Source of the DNA: Pseudomonas sp. KNUC1026
GTDB lineage: Bacteria; Pseudomonadota; Gammaproteobacteria; Pseudomonadales; Pseudomonadaceae
DNA: 64,000 bases
Assembly (NCBI RefSeq): GCF_021650705.1
Contig: NZ_CP087138.1
Location: 4,828,501-4,892,500, forward strand
Direction of reading: 5' to 3'
Below are positions 27,485 to 36,359 of this stretch, in pieces. Under the pieces are notes generated by a model. That model searched no databases and had not been told where the DNA came from. It saw only the letters and a program-made list of their open reading frames with translations. Numbering within the stretch: position 1 is the stretch's first letter; the number at the start of each line of letters is the position of its first letter. A program made the position numbers and the translations under genes.

Positions 27485-29573
27485 GCCGAGTCCAGACCCA
27501 ACCTCTGTTGCCTGAGCTGGCTGCATACAAGAAATGGCGGACAGCCGCTCACACCCTCATGCTGGGGGTGCACAGCCACATCGTTGATCCGACCCCAGTG
27601 TCGCTGGAGGCGCTCTCCTGGTATCAGGCGCTGATGGCATTACCTGTCAGTAAGACGTCTGTACTGGGTGATCCTGTCTGGGACTTCAACGAGGATTATC
27701 CGAACGCTGCCATGAACGTCCAAGGAGCCAAGCTACGGCTAAACTTTGAGTCGTACCCCCTGGTCAATCAGTCCGCGATCCTGGAGGTCAAGGTCGCTCT
27801 CTATTGTTGGTTGAAGATGCCGTCGGCACTGCGCACGTTTGCCTCTCCACGGAGCATCAAGGCCAACACCGCCCTAGCGTGCATGAAGGCGGGGCTGGCA
27901 TTTCTGGAAACGATGTCTGGACAGGCGCGACACCTTCTGACGAATGAATTTTTTGAGGTTGGATATCATGGCCTGATGTACTTCGACGCTGGCATGTACC
28001 GCGATGCAGCTCGCATTCATTCGTATGCGTTTGGCCCTAATCTCAAGAAGTTTTTTACCCTACTTAGGTCGCCTTTTCTGCAGGAACAGATCTTCGACAA
28101 GCCCTTGCCTTATGTTGAGCTTGAGGCACTAACCTGGGCCAGAGTCGCCAAGTACGTCGATGAGTCCGAGAGGACGTGCAGGATTCTTCCAAACGAAATA
28201 TTCGAGAAGGCTTCTCGGGAAGCCTCATTCGCAGTCGTCGACTTCCTGAGCGCACTTGGCAAGCCTGTTGACGATCTGGTGGCTCTGACCCGACAGAATG
28301 CCAGAGGTTGCTCGCTGGCCACCGATCAAGGATTGTCGACTTACAATTTCGAGTTATACGTCGCGCTGAGGCTGCGTCGAAATGGCTATGATTCCAACGC
28401 GATGGCAAATGCACTGTCCGCAGCTTTCGGCTATGTCCCAGCAGACTTTGAGTCTGACTCTGGTCGACACGACTTCAAGGCCGTCCTAACGTTACTCAAT
28501 CTTTCAGATGCGAATCTGGACAATGATTTTCGTCTCTACATTAATTTTGTCTCCTACAGCGCCTGCTATCTCGTGGCGCAATACACCGGCATGCGGCCCT
28601 CGGAGCTTGCCGAGATTTTGGTCGAGTCGTGTTTGGAGCAAGAAAACGACTACTGGCTGCTGATCAGCAACGTGATCAAACACCGCCAGGGCCTAACGAA
28701 GCTGTTCGATGACAAGTGGATTGCCATTCCTATCGTTCGTGATGCTATACGAGCTAGCCGCCTCATCGCTAAGGTAAAGCAAAACCCTTACCTGTTCTCG
28801 AACGTGGACACTGTCGCACAAGGGGCTGAACCGACTTCGATGGCATCGCTTGGGATTGCTCGCCAGTTCAGCGCTTTCTTCGAGGAGATCCTGACGGACG
28901 AGGAGTTCGAGACCCTTAAATTCTCGCCTTACACATTGCGCCATACCTTGGCTTATCACATGGCAAGGGCAGAGCTTGGCCTTCCCTTTGTCTCACATCA
29001 GTTGAAGCACTTTGGTGATCTCGTCGGAGGAGCGGGTCAGAATAAGGCGTTCAGCGAGGTAACGTTGGGATATGGAGCGATTGCTGAGATCCTGTCCAAG
29101 GGCGGGCGTTCTTCGAGTAGAACGCCGACTCAGATGGCAGAAGAGGAATACATCCTCAGTTACTGCGATCCGGATGGAAACTACGCCGGGCCCAATGCAG
29201 AGAAGCACAAGGCGAAGATGCAGAAGGTATTCAACGGGTACATGGCGGCTGGCTATACCAAAGAGCAGATCATCACCCAAATGGCCAAGAGGCGCATGGC
29301 GATCATCAACGTCGGAAAAGCCTTTTGCTATGGCGGTCAGCGAGAAGATTTTGATGAGTCTCTACCATGCATTGGGGGCTGCGTTGCAATCCTAATCGCT
29401 GCCCGAATGCCGTGGTTACCAAGGTACACGCTCCTAAGTGGCGGGAAATCTACGTGCAGAACAGCTTGGCACTGAACTCTCCAAACTCCGCAGGCGTTGA
29501 GGAGGAATTGAAGGCAGCCATGGAGGAAGCCCTAGGGGTGCTTGAACACTTGGGCGAGGAGATCGAGGTATGA
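27481..29573 (+). CDS. Third recombinase (TnpB-like; single-base indel)
   Basis: Restored length 697 residues. Core motifs: QYTGMRPSELAEI (Arg present), SPYTLRHTLAYHMA (Arg present, leading His replaced by Tyr), LKHFGD and a C-terminal TLGYGAI tyrosine. As written, the frame ends at 29475; one extra G in the G5 run at 29374-29378 joins it to a Cys-rich tail (LPCIGGLRCNPNRCPN) ending at 29573, where it overlaps the next ATG. This zinc-ribbon-like tail resembles TnpB of Tn554-type elements. The indel is probably an assembly deletion. Confidence 0.82.
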
Positions 29574-30077
29574 CCGGCCAGGCGTTTGATGTCAAAAACA
29601 AGCTCGACTACGACAAGAATACCGAGCTGTTGGCTCAAGGGATCATGCGGATTGCTGCTGATCCGAAGCTGCGGCCAACGATCGCTGAGCTCAGTCGCAT
29701 CACTGGCATTCATCGCAACACTATCCGTCAGCGTGACTTTCCGTCGGAGCGGCTTGAGGCGATCAAGGAGAATCGCCGCATTGCAGTGATCGCTCAGAGG
29801 GTCAAGGCGGAGAAGAAGCAAGATCCCAAGACGGTTCTGATGCAGCGCCTTGAAAAGAGCCGACTGGAAGTGCTTTATTGGTTCAATAGGCACCAGGAAT
29901 CTGAGAACACCTGCGCCACGCTCGACAAAAGGTTAGCCACCATCCGCGAGTCCAGGGACTACTGACGTCCAGGTCGTAGATGGGCTGCGCAAGAAGATCA
30001 AAGAGCAAGAAACTGAAATTTTGAAACTGCGTGACGCGCTGGACTTGGTCAGCGCGAACCTTGAGGATCCGAAATGA
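29570..30077 (+). CDS. Small HTH/coiled-coil protein (TnpC/GmtX-like; indel)
   Basis: The uninterrupted frame is 29570-29965 (131 residues). It has a helix-turn-helix (PTIAELSRITGIHRNTIRQ) and a heptad-rich C-terminal part. Shortly before its stop the coding pattern moves to the +1 frame and continues as coiled coil (DGLRKKIKEQETEILKLRDA) up to a TGA at 30075-30077 that overlaps the thyA start. An extra base near 29950-29963 (for instance in GGG at 29955-29957), or two missing bases, would explain it. A full protein would have about 168 residues. Tn554 TnpC is a comparable accessory factor affecting recombination. Confidence 0.7.
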
Positions 30078-30907
30078 AGATGTACCACGATTTGCTGGCC
30101 GACGTGCTGGAGAACGGCGTCGAGAAAGGCGATCGCACGGGCACAGGCACGCTCAGTGTTTTTGGCCGCCAATTCCGCCACAACCTGGAGGATGGCTTCC
30201 CGCTTCTCACCACCAAGAAGCTGCATTTCAAGAGCATCATCAATGAAATGATCTGGTTCCTGAACGGTGACACCAACACGAAATGGCTGAAGGAGCACGG
30301 TGTCAGCATTTGGGATGAGTGGGCGACCGAGGACGGCGATCTCGGCCCGATCTATGGCAAACAGTGGACGGCCTGGCCTACCCAGGACGGCAATACCATC
30401 AATCAGATCGATTACGTGGTTCATACGCTCAAGACGAACCCGAACAGCCGTCGCATCCTCTTCCACGGGTGGAACGTTGAGTACCTTCCCGATGAATCGG
30501 TAAGTCCACAGGAGAATGCGCGAAATGGGAAGATGGCTCTTCCACCTTGCCATTTGTTATATCAGTTTTATGTGGCAAATAATAAATTGTCAGCACATTT
30601 ATACATAAGGTCGTCAGACTTGCTACTCGGAAATCCCTACAATTTAGCAGGGGTCAGCTTTCTAACTCATATGTTGGCCCAGCAGTGTGATTTGGGTGTT
30701 GGTGAAGTTGTGGTCACAATGGGCGATGCGCATATTTACTTGAATCATATTGAGCAAGTAAAGCTCCAGCTGACTCGTGAGCCACGTCCGCTGCCTAAAT
30801 TGGAGTTCAAGCGTAAGCCAGATAGCATCTACGATTACAAGTTTGAAGACTTCGAGATTGCCGGGTATGACCCACATCCCCACATTCCGGCGCCTGTATC
30901 GATCTGA
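30074..30907 (+). CDS. thyA: Island-borne thymidylate synthase (complete)
   Basis: 277 residues, complete: GDRTGTGT, SIINEMIWFLNGDTN, NSRRILFHGWN, nucleophile PPCHLLYQFY, LYIRSSDLLLGNPYN and the C-terminal IPAPVSI. It converts dUMP to dTMP with methylene-tetrahydrofolate. Clearly different from the split host copy, it should replace it. The ATG overlaps the stop of the recombinase-module gene before it, so it is translated as the last gene of that unit. Base composition drops sharply at about 30545-30760, across the stretch equivalent to the insertion site, suggesting a mosaic or recoded segment. Confidence 0.95.
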   Translation: MKMYHDLLADVLENGVEKGDRTGTGTLSVFGRQFRHNLEDGFPLLTTKKLHFKSIINEMIWFLNGDTNTKWLKEHGVSIWDEWATEDGDLGPIYGKQWTAWPTQDGNTINQIDYVVHTLKTNPNSRRILFHGWNVEYLPDESVSPQENARNGKMALPPCHLLYQFYVANNKLSAHLYIRSSDLLLGNPYNLAGVSFLTHMLAQQCDLGVGEVVVTMGDAHIYLNHIEQVKLQLTREPRPLPKLEFKRKPDSIYDYKFEDFEIAGYDPHPHIPAPVSI

Positions 30908-31272
30908 ATGAGCCAGTACCTGGCCAGCCAAAACTAGGTTGGCCAGGATGGGAGTTCTGATTAGTCGAGGCGAGGTACACCGTTAGAGCATCGGCGAAAC
31001 CGGCTAAGCTTTTGGGCGGGCGAGGATAGCCAGTCAAAGGATTTGACGGTCGATGTAAACCAAATTTTTTTACCGTTAAACCTTCCAGGGTTACAGCGTA
31101 AAAAACTGGGTTACAGCGTTGTGGGCGGGAGGTAAGTCCTTTCAACATCGAATGCTAGCCGCACGGCTAGTAACGTTGATAGGCAGGATGCCTGCTCGAT
31201 GCAAGCGCGCATTCTATAACAATTACTCCGGTCTGTGGAGCGATATCGACCAACACCCTATTAACGCACATG
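30908..31272. other. Intergenic stretch with a 12-bp repeat
   Basis: No convincing gene. GGGTTACAGCGT occurs twice, at 31088-31099 and 31108-31119, 20 bp apart, next to an A/T-rich stretch (31060-31106). These could be binding sites. An open frame at 31119-31391 runs antisense to a better small gene and is not called. Confidence 0.4.
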
Positions 31273-31434
31273 CTAAGGCCCGGTCGCAAGGTGCGCCCTC
31301 AATGCTTCTGCAAGCTCTTCTAGCGCGTTATCAAGACGGCGATCCTCTCGTACATCCCCTGTCTGTGCTTGATAGGACTCGCAATGTCTGAGCAAGGCTT
31401 CCGCGTCATTTGTGTTCAAGTCAAATGTGATCAT
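31273..31434 (-). CDS. Small acidic protein of unknown function
   Basis: 53 residues, beginning MITFDLNTNDAEALLRHC and ending ALRAHLATGP. A GAAGG RBS lies a suitable distance upstream. The sequence is mostly amphipathic helix with many Glu and Asp and has normal codon usage, so it reads as a real small protein. It is divergent from the CcdA-like gene with a 104-bp gap. No family recognised. Confidence 0.55.
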   Translation of the reverse strand: MITFDLNTNDAEALLRHCESYQAQTGDVREDRRLDNALEELAEALRAHLATGP

Positions 31435-31538
31435 GGGGCGCCTTCATGTGTAGAGTAAGGGGATGTCAGGTTCAACCCGCTGCCGGTGCGCATAGGGCCT
31501 GGTCGCCCTATCCATGCTGCCGGTAACGGAGAAAAGTC

Positions 31539-31697
31539 ATGCCGCGGGATGAAGATAAGCCTTCTGAGGCGAGTGCTGACAATGCTGTGCAGGACTCGCG
31601 TCAAGATTGGCCGAAAGACAACCGGAGGGCCATAGACCACTACAATAGGCGTGTCGAAGAACATGGGGTCTTCAGCGACGGCCTACGAAGTTTTTGA
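31539..31697 (+). CDS. CcdA-like antitoxin, apparently orphan
   Basis: 52 residues with GGAGAA upstream. The C-terminal half (NRRAIDHYNRRVEEHGVF, then SDGLRSF) matches the toxin-binding tail pattern of CcdA antitoxins; the N-terminus is short and charged. No CcdB-like gene follows: downstream there is only a 35-codon open frame from TTG 31694 that does not resemble CcdB. Possible roles are immunity against an incoming CcdB, or a remnant of an addiction pair. Confidence 0.6.
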   Translation: MPRDEDKPSEASADNAVQDSRQDWPKDNRRAIDHYNRRVEEHGVFSDGLRSF

Positions 31698-31800
31698 GGC
31701 CTTATCGGCGCAGGCCAGTGAGATCAAACGCCAAGGCGCTTCTCGACTGCACTCCGTTTGAAGAGTGGGTACAGCTATCTCGCTCGTGGGCTGCCTACCC

Positions 31801-32160
31801 CTAGAGCCCCAATTCGATCCGAAATTTGACCTCAGACAGGCGTGGAGTCAGATGATCCTCCGGTACCCGGCTGAGGATTCCGCCCGCAATCGCAAACCTG
31901 ATGTCCTTCAAAGCCCGCAAATGCTCACGACGGAATGATCGAAAGTCGTGCAGCAGTGGACGCCTTCCTTGTGTGATGTCTTCCAGCAGATGGCCGGCGA
32001 CTTCTGACATGCCCTCAGCGCTAGCGAGCCTGGGAATGTCGCAATCGCGCATGCCAGTTTGGATATGCTCGATGCTTTTGAACACGAAGCTCTGCAGCAC
32101 TGGTACGGAGAATAAATCCAGCGCACAGGCCCAAATCAGTCGTTCTTCCTTGCGATCCAT
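31801..32160 (-). CDS. Unknown 119-residue island protein
   Basis: No recognised domain. It lies 24 bp downstream of the XRE-type regulator and is probably co-transcribed with it. Its end (LSEVKFRIELGL) resembles the end of the 266-residue protein encoded at 33957-34757 (LRDLKFQVDLGI), as does the hydrophobic stretch before it. The two may share a C-terminal domain. Function unknown. Confidence 0.6.
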   Translation of the reverse strand: MDRKEERLIWACALDLFSVPVLQSFVFKSIEHIQTGMRDCDIPRLASAEGMSEVAGHLLEDITQGRRPLLHDFRSFRREHLRALKDIRFAIAGGILSRVPEDHLTPRLSEVKFRIELGL

Positions 32161-32184
32161 TCACTCATCTACGTTCCGAAGTTC

Positions 32185-32643
32185 CTACCCTGCAGACCTG
32201 TTCCAGTGTCGGCCAACCGTGGATGTCGAAATGCCAAGCGACCTTGCGACCTGTGCCTGGCTAAGACCCTGACCTTTGAGTTCCAAGACTGCGTGGGTGG
32301 TTTCAATGCCTCTGGCTGTCAGGGGGTGGACAAAGTCGGGCACCAGAGTCGAAACCTGAATATCCAGGAAATCCTGCAGACCAAGCTCCTCACTGACCAA
32401 CTTCAAGGCGTCGTGTGGGGTAGAGCCTGCCTTGATCGCGTATGCGAGCGTGAGCAGCGTCAAAGGCTGAATTTCCAGTGCTTGGGCCAGCAGGTCGATT
32501 GATTCGAGCGTGGCCGCACTCTGGGCCCTTTCCAGTCGGCTTACCTGGGACGCATCTAGCTCTACGGCGAGCATGCGTTGTGTAACCCCTTTGCGTGTCC
32601 GGAGCAGCAGCAGGGCTTCAGCAAGGGCTTGGCGAAGCAGCAT
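32185..32643 (-). CDS. XRE-type regulator with a second C-terminal HTH
   Basis: 152 residues from ATG 32643, preceded by AGGA. An N-terminal HTH (RTRKGVTQRMLAVELDASQV, then SRLERAQ) and a C-terminal resolvase-like HTH (GLSQAQVARSLGISTSTVGR) flank a helical middle. The two-HTH layout is unusual for a simple repressor. Likely regulates the downstream unknown gene and possibly itself. A TTG 15 bp upstream would add five residues. Confidence 0.72.
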   Translation of the reverse strand: MLLRQALAEALLLLRTRKGVTQRMLAVELDASQVSRLERAQSAATLESIDLLAQALEIQPLTLLTLAYAIKAGSTPHDALKLVSEELGLQDFLDIQVSTLVPDFVHPLTARGIETTHAVLELKGQGLSQAQVARSLGISTSTVGRHWNRSAG

Positions 32644-32814
32644 GAGGCATTCCTGCAAATCCGACTGTATGCCGCGTTTGAATTGGCCCTCTCAAATGTA
32701 TATATTCACCAAAGCGGGATGATCCTGCCTGGTGATGCGCGGTATCGTGAGTCGCCGGAGGCGCAGTGAGCAATTTATGCCTAATTCGCGATTCGAAACA
32801 GGTGCTGGACTCGC

Positions 32815-33546
32815 ATGAGAATTTTGATTTACTCCGATCTCCACCTGGAATTCGGTGCAGGCTTTGAACCTCCAGATGTAGGGGCTGAGCTAGTGGTCTT
32901 GGCTGGAGATATCAGCAAGGGCGTCAAGGCGGTTCAGTGGGCCAACGACGCCTTTGAATACCAAGTGGTGCAGGTCGCGGGCAATCATGAGTTTTACTCA
33001 GGTCATCTCCATCGAACCTGGCAAAAAATGAAAGACGCAGCCGCTCCGCACGTGCGGCTCTTGGAAAACGAATCGTTCGTCTGGAAAGGCCTTCGTGTGC
33101 TCGGCTGCACTGCATGGACTGATTTTTCGGTCACGGGTGATGCCGTGGCAGCAAGCCGCCAGGCGTTGGAGCAGATGAATGATTACAAGCGTATTCGCAT
33201 CGACGACAACTACCGCAAGCTACGTCCAGCAGATGTGATCAAGCGAAATCGAGCTGCCTTCACCTGGCTGACCAGTGAGCTGGGCAAGCCGTTTGACGGC
33301 CCGACCATGGTGGTGACCCATCATGCGCCTGTGCCTGATGTCATGGGTGACGAGCACGAAGGGCACCTCAGTGCCGCGTACGCTAACGACTGGCCTCAGC
33401 TGTTGGCTCAGGCGGACGTTTGGGTGTTCGGTCACACCCATCGAGCGGTCGATACGTACCTACATGGATGCAGGGTGATCTCAAATCCGAAAGGTTACCC
33501 AGGTGAGAGCACAGGCTTCAGCCCTGCCTTGGTGATTGATCTTTGA
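32815..33546 (+). CDS. Calcineurin-like metallophosphoesterase
   Basis: 243 residues with all five metallophosphoesterase motifs: SDLHLEF, LAGDIS, AGNHEFY, VVTHHAP and FGHTHR. It should bind two metals and hydrolyse a phosphodiester or phosphomonoester; related stand-alone proteins occur in many islands. No signal peptide, so cytoplasmic. It is followed within about 20 bp by a small unknown gene on the same strand. Confidence 0.85.
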   Translation: MRILIYSDLHLEFGAGFEPPDVGAELVVLAGDISKGVKAVQWANDAFEYQVVQVAGNHEFYSGHLHRTWQKMKDAAAPHVRLLENESFVWKGLRVLGCTAWTDFSVTGDAVAASRQALEQMNDYKRIRIDDNYRKLRPADVIKRNRAAFTWLTSELGKPFDGPTMVVTHHAPVPDVMGDEHEGHLSAAYANDWPQLLAQADVWVFGHTHRAVDTYLHGCRVISNPKGYPGESTGFSPALVIDL

Positions 33547-33567
33547 GTTTTGCCAGGAATTGATGTG

Positions 33568-33852
33568 GTGGATAAAGAAAACATACCTGCTGATGTGAAG
33601 AGGGCTGCCTGTATCGAATGGGGCGTGCTGATCGACGGCTACCTCACAAACGCTGCGAGGGTCGGCAGTCGACTCACTGCAACGCTCTTTTTGGATTGCG
33701 CCCGTCTGATACGCAACGGAGAGACGGTAGTAACCCCGCCTGTACGCAAGCTAACGTCACGTGGAGATTTCTGCCTGGTGCAGAGCGAGTCCGGAAATGA
33801 TCACTACGTGATTGTTTCCGAGCTCGCCTCCCTGCGCCTTCAATCAGTCTGA
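33568..33852 (+). CDS. Unknown small island protein
   Basis: About 94 residues. The start is uncertain: GTG at 33565 or 33568 follows AGGAA with good spacing, and a TTG at 33550 would add a few residues. The product has an internal helical part (AACIEWGVLIDGYLTNAARV) and a beta-rich end. Probably co-transcribed with the phosphoesterase. No family recognised. Confidence 0.5.
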   Translation: MDKENIPADVKRAACIEWGVLIDGYLTNAARVGSRLTATLFLDCARLIRNGETVVTPPVRKLTSRGDFCLVQSESGNDHYVIVSELASLRLQSV

Positions 33853-33956
33853 GCAGTCTGGGCGAGGCTGCTGTGTATCCACGACCGCTGTCATGTGCGG
33901 CACCCGTTGAAAGCTTGATCAGTACGCAAATTCAAATGAAGCAGGGGGGATAAGTA

Positions 33957-34757
33957 GTGCTGGACGTAATGAACGCACTGAAGGCTTCGTTATCGCCATC
34001 TTTGCACTGCCAGGTGACGGCGGTCATGAGCCAGGTCTATGTCTGGAACGGATACTTATGCGGCGAGATTCATGGCGACAAAGAAAAGCGCCTCCGGGAT
34101 GGCGCTCGCATCATGAGCTCAAGGATCAATTTTGGGTTTGAGATCGCCGGCCATAGACTTTTTCTCACCCAGTCTCGCAGCCTCTATCTGGTCGCCAGCT
34201 GGCGAAGCTTTGACGAAGCCGTAGACGGCCTGGATTTTTCAGAGGGCATCAGCCCCATCGACCTCATGTTTTTGGCTGATCCGGATCGCCAACCTGATTT
34301 CTCGAATGAGATCGAGCTTGCAAATGAAGATGAGGTAAAGCTGATCAAGGTCGGACTTCCGAACCTACGCAGCAGAAGGGTAATCCCGGCGTCGGACGAA
34401 ATGGGCGACCCGCCAGAGTGCGATCGCAACGCGGAGATCTTCAGGCTTGCACATGATCTGATGGATCCGGAAGAGCTGAAGACTACGCTTGAATCTGCCC
34501 GAGATGACTTCATGGTGTTGGAGAACACCCAGGTTCTCATCGAATACACAACGCGTCGCGCTGATCCGTTCTTCCTTCGGCTTTTGTCACTGGGCTACCT
34601 GCCTGAGTGGCAGTCAGTCCTCGTGCTGGATGGGCAGTTCAACGTTTCCACCAAGGCAACGAATCATGCTGCTATCCGCCTGTTAGTCGCGCTGCCGGCC
34701 TGTGCGCTCAGTGATGAGCTCCGCGATCTCAAGTTCCAGGTTGACCTGGGTATTTAA
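33957..34757 (+). CDS. Unknown 266-residue island protein
   Basis: Starts at GTG 33957 behind a strong GGGGGGA RBS. It is mixed alpha/beta with no catalytic motif I can name, no signal peptide and no membrane segment. Its C-terminus (LRDLKFQVDLGI) resembles the end of the 119-residue protein at 31801-32160. Codon use is typical of the island. Function unknown. Confidence 0.65.
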   Translation: MLDVMNALKASLSPSLHCQVTAVMSQVYVWNGYLCGEIHGDKEKRLRDGARIMSSRINFGFEIAGHRLFLTQSRSLYLVASWRSFDEAVDGLDFSEGISPIDLMFLADPDRQPDFSNEIELANEDEVKLIKVGLPNLRSRRVIPASDEMGDPPECDRNAEIFRLAHDLMDPEELKTTLESARDDFMVLENTQVLIEYTTRRADPFFLRLLSLGYLPEWQSVLVLDGQFNVSTKATNHAAIRLLVALPACALSDELRDLKFQVDLGI

Positions 34758-34803
34758 GGGCGCCAAGGGATTCAGGCCTCCATGCGGCCTAAGGCGATAA
34801 ACA

Positions 34804-35448
34804 ATGCAAACCGCTATCATTTTTGACGTCTTCGGGACGCTCATCCGCATCGAAGACCGGCGGAACCCTTACCTTCAACTGCTCAAGTATGGTCGCTCCC
34901 AAGGAGTCTCCCCTTGCGCCGAGCATCTCCAGTTGCTCATGACCCGTGAGCTTGACTGGAGGGAAGCAGCCGAGGCATTGGGTATCCGTGCGGGGTACGT
35001 GAAGCTCTATGGCCTGGCTCGGCAGCTACAGGAAGAGCTGTCGAGCATAACGCTTTACCCCGACGCATCCGACGCCCTTGAGCTTCTACAGGGGGCAGGC
35101 ATCAGAATCGCTTTGTGCTCAAACTTGGCTTCGGGCTATGGCCCGGCTGTTCGTGCGCTGCTGCCAGGTTTGGATGCGTACGGTTTCAGTTACGAAGTGG
35201 GTGTGGTGAAGTCGAATCCAATCATCTATCAGTCGGTGTGTCGCGACCTCGGTGTTCAGTCGGGGCAGCAGATGTGGGGTGATCGAGTCTACATGGTTGG
35301 GGACTCGATCAGATGTGACCGGGATGGGGCCAGAGCTGCTGGGATTGCGGGGTTTCATCTAAGCCGTACGGGTAGAGGGGATTTTTCTAATCTGGCCAAA
35401 TTTGCTGAATGGGTGTTGAAAGGCTATCGGTTCGAGCTGCCTTCCTGA
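34804..35448 (+). CDS. HAD-superfamily hydrolase
   Basis: 214 residues. HAD motif I FDVFGTL, motif II in CSNLASG, motif III Lys in VVKSNP and motif IV in MVGDSIRCDRDGA. It is a subfamily IA-type phosphatase or dehalogenase-like fold with a helical cap (about residues 18-85). The second Asp of the usual DxDxT is replaced (DVFGT), as in haloacid-dehalogenase-like members. It starts 46 bp after the previous gene. Substrate unknown. Confidence 0.78.
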   Translation: MQTAIIFDVFGTLIRIEDRRNPYLQLLKYGRSQGVSPCAEHLQLLMTRELDWREAAEALGIRAGYVKLYGLARQLQEELSSITLYPDASDALELLQGAGIRIALCSNLASGYGPAVRALLPGLDAYGFSYEVGVVKSNPIIYQSVCRDLGVQSGQQMWGDRVYMVGDSIRCDRDGARAAGIAGFHLSRTGRGDFSNLAKFAEWVLKGYRFELPS

Positions 35449-35525
35449 TTGTATCGATGCTGGTGAGTGTGTCTTTTCAAATTATTCTCTAGAGCATTTG
35501 AGCTGCGCTGGGCTAACTGACTTAC

Positions 35526-36359
35526 CTACGGCACTAGATCGTTTTCATTAGGGAGAGCTTGGCAAGTGATGCACTGCAATAGAACCAGTCGAAGAATTTT
35601 CGCTGACTCGTCGACAGCGCTGACTGTATTGCTTTTAATTTTTGCTCCATGTACAGCAGCAGAGCGAATATTGTAGAGCTTTTTGATGGTTTCAAATGTG
35701 TCCTTGCACTTAATTTGATCTTCATGATGTAAGAAGCGGGCTATGTACAGGCTGAGCCGAAATCTGATTTCTGAGCTTGCGCCAAAAATTCCCTCGATAC
35801 CTGCCCACAGTATTGCTAGCTTTATCCTGGGCATTGAATGCCATCGATATGAAGCGAGGCAATGTATAGCAGTTTGAAAACGATCATCATCGAGAAGTTT
35901 TCTTGCATCCGCGAAATGGGTTTTAATCCAAGATAGATCTTCAGTAGAGAGTTTATATGGTTTTTCGGAGTTTAGCCCTCGCATGTGAAGGCTAGTTGAA
36001 TTCAAATGACTGTCCTTATTTATTTTGGATGCTGTAGTGTCTGACTGAATATTGAATCCAACCTCTGTGTGAAATATTGCGCTGAGTATGAGGACGTCCC
36101 ATATGGAGTTCCAGGCGCGTGCAGTCAACTCTTCCTTCGTGTTAGCAGTTATCTTTAACTGTGCTGTAATTCGAGGTATATATGCTGCTATGACGGCTAT
36201 GTCATCTGGCCTTCTGCAAGTTTTAATGGCTGTATCAAAATCCAAATGAGAGGTGTCTGCAGGTTGCAGGCAAATATTGTCATCGAGCAGTACTTCTTCA
36301 TGTGCAATTATTCCGTTTAAAAGTATGTAGGTTGGGCTTCCATTTGTTAATATCTGCAC
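35526..36359 (-). CDS. HEPN-like protein (Apea type)
   Basis: 277 residues, markedly A/T-rich compared with neighbours, a sign of separate origin. The C-terminal third is all helical and carries NIRSAAVHGAK, which fits the Rx4H motif of HEPN ribonucleases; IKLAILWAGIEGIFG and RFRLSLYIARFL match the helices before it in Apea-like HEPN proteins. Likely an RNase acting in defence or stress. No partner gene is adjacent. Function inferred from the motif only. Confidence 0.62.
   Translation of the reverse strand: MQILTNGSPTYILLNGIIAHEEVLLDDNICLQPADTSHLDFDTAIKTCRRPDDIAVIAAYIPRITAQLKITANTKEELTARAWNSIWDVLILSAIFHTEVGFNIQSDTTASKINKDSHLNSTSLHMRGLNSEKPYKLSTEDLSWIKTHFADARKLLDDDRFQTAIHCLASYRWHSMPRIKLAILWAGIEGIFGASSEIRFRLSLYIARFLHHEDQIKCKDTFETIKKLYNIRSAAVHGAKIKSNTVSAVDESAKILRLVLLQCITCQALPNENDLVP

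Noticed and set aside
31694..31804. 35-codon frame after the CcdA-like gene as a possible CcdB
   Set aside because: Far too short, starts with TTG and shows none of the CcdB N-terminal pattern; treated as non-coding.
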